Positions 7,656 to 17,798 of a stretch of 64,000 bases of DNA are shown piece after piece. The notes under the pieces were generated by a model. It was given only the letters and a program-made list of their open reading frames with translations. It did no database searches and was not told the origin of the DNA. The position numbers were made by a program, and so were the translations under genes. The first letter of the stretch is position 1. Each line of letters starts with the position of its first letter. The stretch lies in assembly GCA_028533045.1 (NCBI GenBank), contig JAQQAP010000007.1, positions 62,001 through 126,000 of the forward strand, in the 5' to 3' direction. This DNA is from Spirochaetales bacterium. GTDB taxonomy: Bacteria > Spirochaetota > Spirochaetia > DSM-2461.

Positions 7656-9695
7656 GTGTTTAAGAAAAAAACGATCCTCATAGCCCTTCTTATTACAGGG
7701 GGATTTCTCACTCTTTTTGCCCAACAGGGAATATCTCTGTCCGTTACACCGGGACTCGATATACCCACCGGCGGCGGTGATAGATCAACGGGGACCTATA
7801 CCCTAAGCGGGGACACCAAAGTTTACTCTCCCGGAGGCGGCTTTTCCCTCCATGGGAACTGGGGACTGGCAGCCTATCCTCTTTTTCTTTCCGCCGGTGT
7901 AGACACCAGCTTCATAAGCACCGTAAATGACAGAGCCATGACCTTCGTAGGTCTTACAGCAGGTGGAGGATATAGCTACGCTAACTACCTCCTTAACGGA
8001 CGGGCCTATCTGGGACTGGGCGGGGCTCTGGGAACTTACTTCACAGCCGACCCGGTTACAAACCTCTATCTAAAATTCGGTGCTTCCTGCCTGTTTAATA
8101 TTTCCAATACCTTTAGCGTGGGTCCCGCCGTGGAATACCGTTACTTTTACAATAACTACAATGGGATTTTTATAGGCTTAAGTGCCAAAGCCTCTCCCGT
8201 CCCGCCCGTAAGCGAGGATCAGGCCCGCTACATCGGCATTCAGCTTGCTCCTCTCTATCCGGCCCTCTATCGTAACTACGAAGTCTACCCGGCCGGGCTG
8301 ATCTCCTTTGTTAACGGAGAGCAGGAGGCTATCGAAAATCTGGAAATCCGTTATTACCAGAAAGATTATATGGACAAACCGGTAGTCTGCGGTGAGTTTT
8401 CTCTGGTAGAACCGGGTAAAACCGTCTCTGTTCCCGTAACATTTCCCCTGAATGAAGAGATTATCGGAAATGGGGCAGAAACAAACCTCACCGGCGAAAT
8501 CACCATCCGTTACCGCTATAAGGGACGGAATAAAACGCTCAAAACAACCAAGCCCTTTACCCTGGCCGAATCCCATAAAATCATTGACGACAACCCCAGA
8601 AAAAAAGTTCTCTTTGTGACTCCCGACGAGCCTTCCCTTAGTGACTTCGCCCAATCCGTAACGGAGCAGCTAAATAATGTGACCGTAACTCCGGTTGACC
8701 GCAACTTCCGAACAGCTATGGGACTTTATACAGCCTTGGCGGCGGAAGGATTCGACCTTAAACTCACCGAAGAAGAACAAACCGGTGTAGATAAAACATT
8801 TCAGTACCCCGTGGAAACCCTGGCTCTCAAAAAAGGAGAGGAGAAAGACATAGCCCTTGCCTACGCCGCCCTTCTTTATGCTGCCGGAATTAAACCGGCC
8901 CTATTGGAACTCCCCGGTAAAACCATGGTGGCCTTGGCCCTGGGCCTTCCCCGAGAAGAGGCGGTCAGCATTTTGAATAGGGACGATTATATCGATTATG
9001 CCGGGGAAATCTGGATACCTCTGGATTTGGCAGCTTTGGATCTGGCCGGTTTTATCGACGCCTGGATGTCCGGAGCCGCCCTATGGCAAGGAACAAAGAG
9101 TGATGACAAAAGCATCATTGTAGTTGAGGAAGCCTGGAATCAGTTTAAGCCGGTCCTCCATTATCCCTACGCAGAAGAACAGGGAATGGCACTCCTTAAA
9201 GAAGCTCAGCCCATACTGGAAGATTACGAAGCAGAACTTACCGCTTTTGTGGAAAAGAGCATTGCCCGGGAAGAAAAAATTCTCATGGATAAGATCAACC
9301 GAACCGGTGACACACGCTCCAAAATCCGTTTGGGGGTTCTCTATGCCCGCTACGGCCTCCTGGACAGAGCAAAAGAACAGTTTGAACCCCTTTCCTACGA
9401 TTACGCTGCGGCCGCCATTAACATGGGGAACGTATTCTTCCTTGAGGGAGATTACGTCAAAGCCTACATAAACTACATTGCCGCCACGGAAATGGATAAA
9501 AAGAACAAGTACGCCCTATTGGGTAAAGCCCGAGTTGCACGAGAACTGGGCGAACAGGAAACGGCCGAGTCCACCTATCGGGCTCTGAGCGCTGTTGATA
9601 TTAACCTGGCCATCCCTTTTTCCTATCTCATAGAAGGGGAACAGGCCGAAGTTGACGAAAATACCCGGGAGACTGTCTTCTGGGTTGAGGAGTAA
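7656..9695 (+). CDS. Outer-membrane barrel protein with C-terminal TPR-like domain
   Basis: A 679-residue envelope protein. It begins with a signal peptide (MFKKKTILIALLITGGFLTLFAQ). The first ~185 residues are short, glycine-rich amphipathic strands typical of an eight-stranded OmpW/OmpA-like barrel (GLTAGGGYSYANYLLNGRAYLGLGG). The middle (about 195-300) looks like an Ig-type or DUF-like beta domain, the next ~200 residues have mixed alpha/beta character, and the C terminus (about 540-660) contains TPR-like helices (RLGVLYARYGLLDRAKEQF; GNVFFLEGDYVKAYINY). The GTG start at 7656 has a ribosome site ACGGAGA five bases upstream. The stop is four bases from the next gene, so this and the Ig-repeat lipoprotein form one operon. 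The exact function is unknown; a scaffold at the inner face of the outer membrane is a possible reading. Confidence 0.65.
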   Translation: MFKKKTILIALLITGGFLTLFAQQGISLSVTPGLDIPTGGGDRSTGTYTLSGDTKVYSPGGGFSLHGNWGLAAYPLFLSAGVDTSFISTVNDRAMTFVGLTAGGGYSYANYLLNGRAYLGLGGALGTYFTADPVTNLYLKFGASCLFNISNTFSVGPAVEYRYFYNNYNGIFIGLSAKASPVPPVSEDQARYIGIQLAPLYPALYRNYEVYPAGLISFVNGEQEAIENLEIRYYQKDYMDKPVVCGEFSLVEPGKTVSVPVTFPLNEEIIGNGAETNLTGEITIRYRYKGRNKTLKTTKPFTLAESHKIIDDNPRKKVLFVTPDEPSLSDFAQSVTEQLNNVTVTPVDRNFRTAMGLYTALAAEGFDLKLTEEEQTGVDKTFQYPVETLALKKGEEKDIALAYAALLYAAGIKPALLELPGKTMVALALGLPREEAVSILNRDDYIDYAGEIWIPLDLAALDLAGFIDAWMSGAALWQGTKSDDKSIIVVEEAWNQFKPVLHYPYAEEQGMALLKEAQPILEDYEAELTAFVEKSIAREEKILMDKINRTGDTRSKIRLGVLYARYGLLDRAKEQFEPLSYDYAAAAINMGNVFFLEGDYVKAYINYIAATEMDKKNKYALLGKARVARELGEQETAESTYRALSAVDINLAIPFSYLIEGEQAEVDENTRETVFWVEE

Positions 9696-9699
9696 GACG

Positions 9700-12600
9700 A
9701 TGAAGAAGACCCTAAAATCCCTTCTTGCCAAAACACTCGTCCTGATCACGATATTTACCTTTACCCTGTCCGGCTGCTCGGAAAGCCTCTTTGTCCCCAT
9801 TGTGGAAGAGATGGACGAAAACAACACAGTTTTCTCAAGCGGGATTAGCCTAATCGAATCGTCAGGTCTCTACAGCGAATCCTACGACGGAACTCTCAAA
9901 TACTACTCCAACGACTCCGACGGCCTGATTGAGCTGACGATTACTTCCGACGACTCCTCTCAGAACTGGACCGAATATACCCTTTGGGAAGGGGACGCTT
10001 CAAGCGATAAACCGGAAAACCCCACCTATAGTTCCCTTAGCTTTGACGGGACTACGGCGGATGTAAGTTATACCTTAAGCGATACGAGCGAGGGAAGTAC
10101 GGAACTGAACATTCAGCTGAAAAACAGCGACGGGGAAGAGTCGGATACGGCCACGGTTTGGGTGGAGTTGGATTTTACGGCGCCCGATTATAGCCTGACG
10201 GTCAACGGTACCACAGGAAGCCTGATTGTTGCCTCTACAGACCTTACCCTCCAATTTATCGCCAGTGATTATGACGATTTCTATCAGATGAAGATCTGGC
10301 GGGATGACGAAAGCGAATCGGCCATCAGCTATGAAACCTTCAGCGCCAGTACGAGTGAATCAATCGAGGCAGAAGAGAGCACTAGCTACTATTTCTCCAC
10401 CCTGGTTATGGACAAAGCGGGGAATATTTCGGAGCAGGTCGATACGTCCACCATTACCTACAGCACGTCGACTCCCACCTTTACCTTTACCATAGACGAT
10501 ACGGATGAGTCGGCCACAACGACTCAGAGCAGTACAATAACGATTTATACCGATGTGACCTACCTGCCCTCAAGCACGGAAACTGTTTACATTGCCATTT
10601 GGGACGATACGGAGTCGGAGCCCGACAGCGATGATTACGAAATATTGTACACCGACACCTCCTACCATACCCTATCATCTGATGAAGGAGACTACATAAT
10701 TTCTGTAAGAATTCGGCAAGGTTCCAGCAACTACTCTTCCGAAATGACCCAGAGTATACGCTATGATGCAACCTCTCCCTCTATTTCCAGTTTCACGATT
10801 AATGGTTCAGCCACACCGGATATTACCAACAACGGCTCACTCACTCTGGCCGTATCCACTTCGGATAACCTGGCCTCAACCTCCGAAATGGAAATTAAGA
10901 TCTGGTCCGGAGATGAAGGGGACGAACCGGAAGACGCGGAATACGAAGATCTTGACAGTTTTAGCCAGCCCGAAGTAACCGAAGACGGCACCTATACCTA
11001 TTGGGTTCGAGTCCGTGATAACAGCGGGAACGAATCGACGGCGACCAGCTGTGAAATTGAATTTGACGGTACGGCGCCTGTAATCAGCTCCTTTAGCTGT
11101 GACGATGGAACTCTGGTGGACATGACCGATGTTTCATTTACATTGGAAACCGATTCAGACGTTACGGCCTATAAGATTTGGGAAGGTGATGAAGCAGACG
11201 AAACTGACGACAGCGAATATGTATCCTGGACCTATGGATCTTCCATAGACTACAAGCTTACCGCTACGGACGATAGCTACAATATAAACATCCGGGTAAA
11301 AGACGAAGCAGGCAATGAGTCGACCGACTATACAACAGAAACAGTTACTTATGACGGATTGGTTCCCACCGTATCCTTCGAGTTAAATAGCGGAGATAGC
11401 GAAACAAATAGTAGCACCGTGACTCTCACCTTTACCGTACCGGGAGACGTAACGGGCTATAAGGTATGGGAAACATCTATACCGGGTAGTTTTACCGATT
11501 TCTCGTCCGATGAACTAAGCGACGGTTCGATGGATTATACCCTTACATCCTACTCCGACGGCTCAAGCTCCACGGTTTATATGATGGTCCAGGACGAAGC
11601 GGGAAATCCCTCGTCAACAGCATCCCAGAGCATTGGATACGATGTATCTCTCGCTGATCCGACCCTGACCATAGACCAGGGAACAGTTACAGCAGAAAGT
11701 ACAGTAGACCTAACACTAAGCGCCGATAGCGACGTGACAGGCATGAAGGTTTGGCTTTCCGGTGACTCCGAACCGTCCGACTATAGCACCTACGCTTCCA
11801 CAGTGGAAGATTTTACTCTCTTTTCCACTACTCCGTCGGACAATACATCCTATACCATTTATCTCGTTGTAGAAGACGATGCGGGAAATAATACGTCCTC
11901 CAGCCCGGTAGCGGCCACAGTCACTTACGACTCGGCGGCACCAACGATAGAACTGTCCTCTTCTATTAATTACACCAGCGATATTCTTACCGCGTCCACC
12001 ACAATCACTACCGACTCGGGCGATGTTGACGGCGTGAAGTTCTGGCTGACTTCAGACAGCGGAACAATCACAGAAGATGAATCGACAACCAATTGGGATG
12101 AATCGGAAACAGGCTCCACAATCACACCTTCCTATACGTGGGATCTAACAACCGAAGATACCTATACGGTTCATGTAAAAGCCAGAAACTCCGCTGGCTT
12201 AACCAGTACCGTAACAGAAAGCATCATCTTCGACGAAACCGCACCGGATGTAAGCACAGCGACAATCAGCGTGGATGGCAATACAAGTGAATTCTGGACT
12301 CTCAATGATACGGTCAGCCTGGAACTTTCCGACCAGAGCGACGACATTGGCATTTATGAAATGAAGATCTGGTACGAAGGAGAAGAAAGCAGCGAAGCCA
12401 CCGCCGACTGGGAGAGTTATAACGACGACGATGCAGACGGCACTGTAACGGTGAGCAACTTCTCCTTGGGGGACAGTGACGGAAGCTATACAATCCATGT
12501 TCTCTTCCGCGATGAAACGGAAAATGAATCGGATGAAATAACGTCTACGACTATTAACCTTGACCAGACGGCCCCTGACGTTAACCTTCGCATTGACGGA

Positions 12601-14118
12601 AGCGCCGTAGACTCCTATGCCACCAATTCAGACAGCTTTACCCTGGACACAAACTGGACCGACACCTCCGAAACCTACACCTTCCAGTACTGGATAGACG
12701 GAGATACGGATATAGCAGACTATGCTGAGTTTACCTCCGGCTGGGAATGGCCCGATATCGCCGGAGAAATTAATGATACCGAAGGCAGCTATATTTTCTA
12801 TGTTAACATTCAGGACCAGGCGGGAAATGTCGGTCAGGACATGCTTACGGTAACCTACGATACAACGGCCCCCGCTATTAGCAGCTTTTCCATAGATGAA
12901 GGGGAATATACGAATTCTACCAGTGTAAATTTGACCTATTCACTCTCTTCAGACGAAAGCGATCTGGAAGTCCGATTTTCCAATGACGGCTCAAGCTGGA
13001 GTGATTGGGAAGAAGCGACAGGCTCTTCAGAATGGACTCTGTCTGACGATAACGAAGAAAAAACCGTTTACATGCAGGTCCACGACGACGCAGGAAACGG
13101 AGATATCGTAAGCATCCAGAGTTCAGATACAATTATCTATGACTCTGTCGCTCCGACATTAGATTCATTTACCATCACCGAAGATGTGGATGCACAAACA
13201 GGATACTGGGGATCGGAAACTCTTACCGTAAACTTTGAGCATACACCAACCGTGACAAGTGGAGAGACCGACGAAACTCTCTACATCGTATTCTGGGACG
13301 ATTCCACAAGTGAACCGGAATGGTCAGAAACTTCTACAAACTATACCTATTCTGTTAGCACAAGCCAAAGTGAAACCGCAACCTACACTCTTACTTCCAC
13401 AAGCGATACCTACGAAGTTTATTGTAAGGTTTACGACTCGGCAGGAAACTTTTCCTCCACATCTTCCGAAACGGTTAATCTCGATTTGGACATACCAACC
13501 CTAAATGAATTCACCATAACCACCGAAAGTGAGACAAACGACCCGGTAATTTCCGCAGAAATTACCCAAACCGACAGTTTCGGAGCCTGGGGTTACAAGG
13601 TATGGAGCAGTGAAGACAGCGGAGAACCGGACGTTTATACAGAATTTACTACGGATTACACCTTCTCTTACAATTTAGGAACCAACGAAGGGGAAGAGAT
13701 AGACTACACCGTATATGTTATGATTTGTGATAATGTTGGGAATGAGTCAGAAACATTGAGTCAAACTGTAACCATTGATAGAAAAGGTCCGGAAAATCCC
13801 ACTTTCTTTGGTATTTATGATGATGAAACCCTGGAAACGATAGTCTCCTATTATTTAAGCGGAGTAGGAACAGTTATTAACCTGGACACTGTTGACGGTA
13901 ATCTCTATATTACTTTTACGTCGGGGGATTCTTCTGCAGAAACCTTAAAACTCTGGTATACAGGTCAAACAGAAGAAGATGTTACCGAGCAAACCATTAT
14001 CTCAAGTGGTTATTATACTTTAACCCTGCCGAGCACCGGCACTTACGACATTTCTCTAGTCATCTACGATGAATTTGATAATCCATCGGATGTTCTTACC
14101 TGTGAGGTAACCTACTAA
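9700..14118 (+). CDS. Giant lipoprotein with 14 Ig-like repeats
   Basis: A 1472-residue, strongly acidic surface lipoprotein. The lipobox is LSGC with the modified Cys at residue 27. After it the whole protein is built of 14 repeats of about 95-110 residues. Typical repeats open with 'D.TAP.I..F.I', carry a central Lys/Trp motif such as 'YKIWEGDE' or 'MKVWLSGDSEP', and close with 'V.D.AGN.S......TVTYD'. The closing motif is that of bacterial Ig-like (Big) domains. Start chosen at ATG 9700 because of the GAGGAG ribosome site at about 9686 and the lipoprotein signal; the upstream ATG at 9652 lies inside the previous gene. Repeats are divergent in sequence, so this is an old array. A role in adhesion or as a long surface stalk is inferred from architecture. 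It is convergent with the lipoprotein gene ending at 14128. Confidence 0.8.
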   Translation: MKKTLKSLLAKTLVLITIFTFTLSGCSESLFVPIVEEMDENNTVFSSGISLIESSGLYSESYDGTLKYYSNDSDGLIELTITSDDSSQNWTEYTLWEGDASSDKPENPTYSSLSFDGTTADVSYTLSDTSEGSTELNIQLKNSDGEESDTATVWVELDFTAPDYSLTVNGTTGSLIVASTDLTLQFIASDYDDFYQMKIWRDDESESAISYETFSASTSESIEAEESTSYYFSTLVMDKAGNISEQVDTSTITYSTSTPTFTFTIDDTDESATTTQSSTITIYTDVTYLPSSTETVYIAIWDDTESEPDSDDYEILYTDTSYHTLSSDEGDYIISVRIRQGSSNYSSEMTQSIRYDATSPSISSFTINGSATPDITNNGSLTLAVSTSDNLASTSEMEIKIWSGDEGDEPEDAEYEDLDSFSQPEVTEDGTYTYWVRVRDNSGNESTATSCEIEFDGTAPVISSFSCDDGTLVDMTDVSFTLETDSDVTAYKIWEGDEADETDDSEYVSWTYGSSIDYKLTATDDSYNINIRVKDEAGNESTDYTTETVTYDGLVPTVSFELNSGDSETNSSTVTLTFTVPGDVTGYKVWETSIPGSFTDFSSDELSDGSMDYTLTSYSDGSSSTVYMMVQDEAGNPSSTASQSIGYDVSLADPTLTIDQGTVTAESTVDLTLSADSDVTGMKVWLSGDSEPSDYSTYASTVEDFTLFSTTPSDNTSYTIYLVVEDDAGNNTSSSPVAATVTYDSAAPTIELSSSINYTSDILTASTTITTDSGDVDGVKFWLTSDSGTITEDESTTNWDESETGSTITPSYTWDLTTEDTYTVHVKARNSAGLTSTVTESIIFDETAPDVSTATISVDGNTSEFWTLNDTVSLELSDQSDDIGIYEMKIWYEGEESSEATADWESYNDDDADGTVTVSNFSLGDSDGSYTIHVLFRDETENESDEITSTTINLDQTAPDVNLRIDGSAVDSYATNSDSFTLDTNWTDTSETYTFQYWIDGDTDIADYAEFTSGWEWPDIAGEINDTEGSYIFYVNIQDQAGNVGQDMLTVTYDTTAPAISSFSIDEGEYTNSTSVNLTYSLSSDESDLEVRFSNDGSSWSDWEEATGSSEWTLSDDNEEKTVYMQVHDDAGNGDIVSIQSSDTIIYDSVAPTLDSFTITEDVDAQTGYWGSETLTVNFEHTPTVTSGETDETLYIVFWDDSTSEPEWSETSTNYTYSVSTSQSETATYTLTSTSDTYEVYCKVYDSAGNFSSTSSETVNLDLDIPTLNEFTITTESETNDPVISAEITQTDSFGAWGYKVWSSEDSGEPDVYTEFTTDYTFSYNLGTNEGEEIDYTVYVMICDNVGNESETLSQTVTIDRKGPENPTFFGIYDDETLETIVSYYLSGVGTVINLDTVDGNLYITFTSGDSSAETLKLWYTGQTEEDVTEQTIISSGYYTLTLPSTGTYDISLVIYDEFDNPSDVLTCEVTY
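9823..14115 (+). repeat. 14 tandem Ig-like domain repeats (protein level)
   Basis: Fourteen consecutive units within the lipoprotein, each ending in a Tyr/Phe/Leu/Ile-Asp or similar junction (for example ...TVTYD|GLVP, ...SIGYD|VSLA, ...TVTYD|TTAP). The third unit lacks the AGN motif (RQGSSNYSSEM) and the ninth has it altered (RDETENES). The DNA shows no obvious recent duplication. Confidence 0.7.
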
Positions 14119-14127
14119 CAGCCACCA

Positions 14128-15654
14128 TCACCGAGCCGTAAACTCCCACAAAAAATCCTGCTCGAATAGAGTGGGATGGGAGCGGATGCTTACCTGATAG
14201 GTGACTCCCGGCTCCATGGGAGAGGTGTGAATCGTAACAAAATAATCCGACTCGCCCTCTTCGGAAAAGATCAAATCGCTTTCGGCTTTATAGACTTCCA
14301 GTTCCGGATAGAAGGTCACCAGCTCGTCCACAAATTCCAGATTACCAAAGGGCAATCCGTTGGAAAAAAGCTGCAAACTATCCTTTTCCGCTATAACCGG
14401 ATCTTCCAGTACTTCGTCCAAACCAAAAAAGCGACCGTCATAGAGGTCTATAAATCCCCGATCAGCTTCCGTTGGGGCGATGCGAACGGACTCAAGATTG
14501 CGCACGGGAAGATATAATTCTTCCGTATAATTGGCCCGAAGATCATGAAAGGTATAGGAGCGGGCGACCCCTTCGGAAGATTCGGTTTCGTTAAAAACAA
14601 GGGGCAGCTCCAGGTTTCGGATTTTTTGAAAGGTCTCTACATGAACCCGATTCATACTATAATCGGGGGAGAGCAGCATGAGGGGGAAAGTATTGCCGGA
14701 AAAGTCATAGCCGTGAATCATAAAGCCCTTTTCCGTCCCGCTAATGCGTAACTTCCCGCTGTCGTTGGGATAAGCCCGTCGCATGGACCGTCCTTCCACC
14801 CAGGTAATCATCTGATCATTCCGGAATTCCACATCGGCCTGGCCCAGTTTCAAGTCCGATTGGGACCATGTTAGAGGCGAAAAACCTGTAAAGGTCATGA
14901 CCCCTTCCTCTATGGCGCCATAAAATCCGGTTAGATTTTCTCCCGCCCGCACATCGGCGGAGACGAGCCCGGAAACCCATTCTATCTCCCCGCAGAGGTC
15001 GTAAATCCGCACAATCCATTCAATCTCATCGCTCACATTTTGGCGAACCAATTCATAGCGGAGAAGCTGTTTCTCTTCTCCCGTTGTATAGTTTACTGCG
15101 GTCAAAAAGGTTTGGTCCGTCCTTTTATCAACAGTTTCTTTGAGGTAAGCCGTAAGGGGATCGGTATACCAGGCCCCTCTCGTTTTTTCAATGGTAGAGT
15201 TTTTTATCAGATCTCCATAGGCCTTGAGCTGAGTCTGAAGAGAGTCGGTCCAACCTTCATAGCTCTCTTCCTGGAAATAGGCAAGCCGAATACGATTACT
15301 GTTAACCTGAGTTGTTCCATCCAAGGGAAACCCGGAGAACATCTTGGTAACAACCGGACCAATCGGTGTGCCGCTAGCCTCATCGCGGTAGTCCAGAACA
15401 AGGTAGTTACTGGAGACATCGCCATTATAATCAAAACGAGCGGTCCAGCGCGCTTCGGGAATTTCACGATTCAAGGTATCAATCAGCCCCACAGCGACGG
15501 TTCCCTGAGTCAGGATAAATATCTCCTCTCCCCTAAAGACGGCCTTCCAGGAATCATCTTGCGATGGAGCGGAAACGACCCGGGAGGTTTCGGTTGTGGT
15601 ACATACGGTTAAAATCAGGAGTAAAGAAAGTAGGAAAGGCGCTTTTTTGATCAT
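14128..15654 (-). CDS. Lipoprotein of unknown function
   Basis: A 508-residue secreted lipoprotein that I do not recognise. The signal peptide MIKKAPFLLSLLLILTVC ends in a lipobox-like LTVC with Cys18. The rest is mostly beta-strand with many aromatic and acidic residues. The C terminus ends with 'MEPGVTYQVSIRSHPTLFEQDFLWEFTAR', a fibronectin/Ig-like closing strand pattern that suggests a C-terminal beta-sandwich (written here in pieces: MEPGVTYQVSIRS and DFLWEFTAR). It converges on the Ig-repeat lipoprotein nine bases away. The start ATG 15654 has no ribosome site but is preceded at six bases by TAGAAT with a matching -35, so the message is probably leaderless. Confidence 0.7.
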   Translation of the reverse strand: MIKKAPFLLSLLLILTVCTTTETSRVVSAPSQDDSWKAVFRGEEIFILTQGTVAVGLIDTLNREIPEARWTARFDYNGDVSSNYLVLDYRDEASGTPIGPVVTKMFSGFPLDGTTQVNSNRIRLAYFQEESYEGWTDSLQTQLKAYGDLIKNSTIEKTRGAWYTDPLTAYLKETVDKRTDQTFLTAVNYTTGEEKQLLRYELVRQNVSDEIEWIVRIYDLCGEIEWVSGLVSADVRAGENLTGFYGAIEEGVMTFTGFSPLTWSQSDLKLGQADVEFRNDQMITWVEGRSMRRAYPNDSGKLRISGTEKGFMIHGYDFSGNTFPLMLLSPDYSMNRVHVETFQKIRNLELPLVFNETESSEGVARSYTFHDLRANYTEELYLPVRNLESVRIAPTEADRGFIDLYDGRFFGLDEVLEDPVIAEKDSLQLFSNGLPFGNLEFVDELVTFYPELEVYKAESDLIFSEEGESDYFVTIHTSPMEPGVTYQVSIRSHPTLFEQDFLWEFTAR

Positions 15655-15660
15655 GTCCCT

Positions 15661-15689
15661 ATTCTAAGACAAGTCCCCCCTATTGTGAA
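15661..15689 (-). promoter_or_regulatory. Promoter of the 15654 lipoprotein gene, leaderless type
   Basis: Reading the minus strand: TTCACA (15689-15684), 17-base spacer, TAGAAT (15666-15661), six bases, ATG at 15654. The -35 lies inside the last codons of the AI-2E gene. No separate leader or ribosome site is possible in the six-base gap. Confidence 0.65.
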
Positions 15690-16798
15690 ACGTTTTTTTT
15701 GTGTCTTTTCTTTGTAAAAATGGAGGATTTTGTCTTTTCCTGGCTATTATCGGCGCTTCCCATGATTCTTGCGAAGATGGAAAGGGATTCGGACTGCTCC
15801 AGTCCCAACTTCATAATGACGTTAAGGGGTACGGAAAGGAGCATCCCCGGTATGCCCCAAATATAGCCCCAAAAGACCAGTCCAAATATCACGGTTATGG
15901 AATTAATGCGCATTCGGTCACCCATAACCATGGGGTCCACCACATTTCCTATGATAAGCTGATTTCCCAACAGGACCACGGCCAATCCGGTAAACTGTCC
16001 CACGCTGTCAAACTGAATAAATGCCATCAGAAGAGGGAGCAAGGTGGAAAGAATGGAGCCTATGGAGGGGATAAAATTGAAAAGAAAGGCGATAAATCCC
16101 CAGAAAAGAGCGTAATTCAGACCAAAAATGAGGCAAACAAAGAAGGCCAGGACTCCTGTAATAAGACTAATAACCGTTTTGATGGCTATATAGGAAGAGA
16201 TGGAATGCTGCAATGTTTCCGTATGATGCTTTAGTTCGTCATTCCCTTTAACCACGTACTGAATATAACTTTTGTACTCTGTAAGACCGCCCAAAAGGAA
16301 GAGGAAATAGAGAAAGAAGAGCAAAAAGTCTTTCCCAAAATCCCCAACACCCAGGGCCAGGTCTTTGAGGGCGGTCGACCACTGGAAACCGCCAATCCAC
16401 TCCCAAAACCAGTTGGTCAGACTGTTGTGATTTTCATTCAGATCCAGCCCGAATCGTCGGTCCGCCCAGCGTGAAATCAGCCCAATCTTGTTATTAAAGA
16501 GCCGGCTTAGTTCATCCATGTCGGAAAGAATACTGGAAAAGGTGGTAACGAAAATATTTATGACCAATACCAGAATAAAGCAGACGAGCAGTGCGACTAC
16601 CGGTAAAATCAAGGCTTTGGGTATATGAAAGTCACGCAGTTTCTGCACAAGAGGAATACAGAGCAAGGCCAGAAGTCCCGCAAATACGAGGGGTAACAAT
16701 AGAGCGGACAGGGTTTTTAACAGTGTAAGAAGCAGAACGCCCATGGCAACAATAAGAATATTGCGAATGGAGCGGATGAGTCGGATATCTTCGGTCAT
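15680..16798 (-). CDS. AI-2E family transporter
   Basis: Inner-membrane protein of the AI-2E/PerM/YdiK family (372 residues). It starts with two closely spaced hydrophobic segments (VAMGVLLLTLLKTLSALLLP; ALLALLCIPL), then a third, a soluble insertion around residues 90-150, and the C-terminal cluster of helices typical of the family, including 'LFWGFIAFLFNFIPSIGSI' with the conserved N-F-I-P-S-I-G element and 'GDRMRINSITVIFGLVFWG'. Members export small molecules or ions; despite the family name an autoinducer-2 substrate is proven for only a few, so the substrate is unknown here. The start at 16798 has a clear AGGGAGG ribosome site. The Ser/Lys-rich C-terminal tail (about 30 residues) is cytoplasmic. 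Confidence 0.88.
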   Translation of the reverse strand: MTEDIRLIRSIRNILIVAMGVLLLTLLKTLSALLLPLVFAGLLALLCIPLVQKLRDFHIPKALILPVVALLVCFILVLVINIFVTTFSSILSDMDELSRLFNNKIGLISRWADRRFGLDLNENHNSLTNWFWEWIGGFQWSTALKDLALGVGDFGKDFLLFFLYFLFLLGGLTEYKSYIQYVVKGNDELKHHTETLQHSISSYIAIKTVISLITGVLAFFVCLIFGLNYALFWGFIAFLFNFIPSIGSILSTLLPLLMAFIQFDSVGQFTGLAVVLLGNQLIIGNVVDPMVMGDRMRINSITVIFGLVFWGYIWGIPGMLLSVPLNVIMKLGLEQSESLSIFARIMGSADNSQEKTKSSIFTKKRHKKNVSQ

Positions 16799-16853
16799 AG
16801 GTTCCTCCCTTACCCCCAGTATCGGGAATAAGGAAGGCGCCCGTTAACCTAAC

Positions 16854-17663
16854 TTAAGCAAATAGCAATAAGCTGACCGCCATAACGGCCATACCGGCAA
16901 TAAGCCCGCCTATGGCTACGTGGTGTTCCCCGTACTCTTCCGCCGTGGGAAGAAGTTCATCCAGGGAGATGTATACCATGATTCCCGCTACTCCGGCGAA
17001 AATCAGGCCAAAGGTAGCGTCGTTAAAAACGTTACGGAGGATGAAGAATCCCAGGAGGGCTCCCACAGGCTCGGAAAATCCACTCAGGAAGGAGAGCCAA
17101 AAGGCTTTTTTACGGCTTTTTGTGGCATAGTAAATGGGGGCGGAAACGGCGATACCTTCGGGTATGTTGTGAATCGCGATAGCCACGGCAATGCTTATCC
17201 CCATGGTGGGATCGGTCAAAGCTCCCATGAAGGTTGCCAGACCTTCGGGGAAGTTGTGAATCCCAATAGCCAGGGCAGAAAAGAGGCCCATCCTCATAAG
17301 GCGGCCATCGGTTCTCTCGGCGTTTTCCGCTTCATGATCGATATTACTGATCTCATGGGGGTTCTCGTAGGAGGGAATCAGCTTATCGATAATAGCAATG
17401 AGAGCCACACCCACGAAAAAAGCAATGGTAGTATAAATGTAACCCGGCTTTTCCCCGTAGTAGGCTCCCAGGGCCTCACGGGCTTTGACAAATATTTCAA
17501 TCATGGAAACATAAATCATAACTCCCGCAGAGAAACCCAACGCTCCGGCCAGGAATTTCGGATTGAATTTCTTGGAAAAGAAGGACATGATACTACCTAT
17601 ACCGGTGGATAAACCGGCAAAGATCGTCAGCCCCAAAGCAAAAAGTATGGCTCCCGTATCCAT
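16854..17663 (-). CDS. ZIP-family divalent metal transporter (ZupT-like)
   Basis: Metal uptake permease (zinc, possibly iron or manganese) of the ZIP family, 269 residues with about eight membrane helices. The two metal-binding helices are clear: '[16 protein letters not shown]' (HNFPEG) and '[16 protein letters not shown]' (HNIPEG). The cytoplasmic loop before them carries an acidic/His stretch ([16 protein letters not shown]) that is short compared with eukaryotic ZIPs. The start at 17663 has an AAGGGGAA ribosome site. It lies upstream of, and on the same strand as, the AI-2E gene, 55 bases apart, so they may be co-transcribed. No zinc-responsive operator could be recognised. Confidence 0.9.
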   Translation of the reverse strand: MDTGAILFALGLTIFAGLSTGIGSIMSFFSKKFNPKFLAGALGFSAGVMIYVSMIEIFVKAREALGAYYGEKPGYIYTTIAFFVGVALIAIIDKLIPSYENPHEISNIDHEAENAERTDGRLMRMGLFSALAIGIHNFPEGLATFMGALTDPTMGISIAVAIAIHNIPEGIAVSAPIYYATKSRKKAFWLSFLSGFSEPVGALLGFFILRNVFNDATFGLIFAGVAGIMVYISLDELLPTAEEYGEHHVAIGGLIAGMAVMAVSLLLFA

Positions 17664-17763
17664 TATTTTCCCCTTATATCTAATATTTCTCTATATAGTT
17701 CACATTTAGTGTAATAAAGAATTGTCCCATCGCCTAGTCTTTTTTCAATTTTATTATACCACC

Positions 17764-17792
17764 GTGATTTATGGATGAACTTGATCTATATT
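17764..17792 (+). promoter_or_regulatory. Promoter of the beta-helix gene, leaderless type
   Basis: Weak -35 GTGATT (17764-17769), 17-base spacer, TATATT (17787-17792), six bases, ATG at 17799. This position argues for the start at 17799 rather than the ATG at 17775, which lies within this promoter. Confidence 0.5.
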
Positions 17793-17798
17793 AATGAG

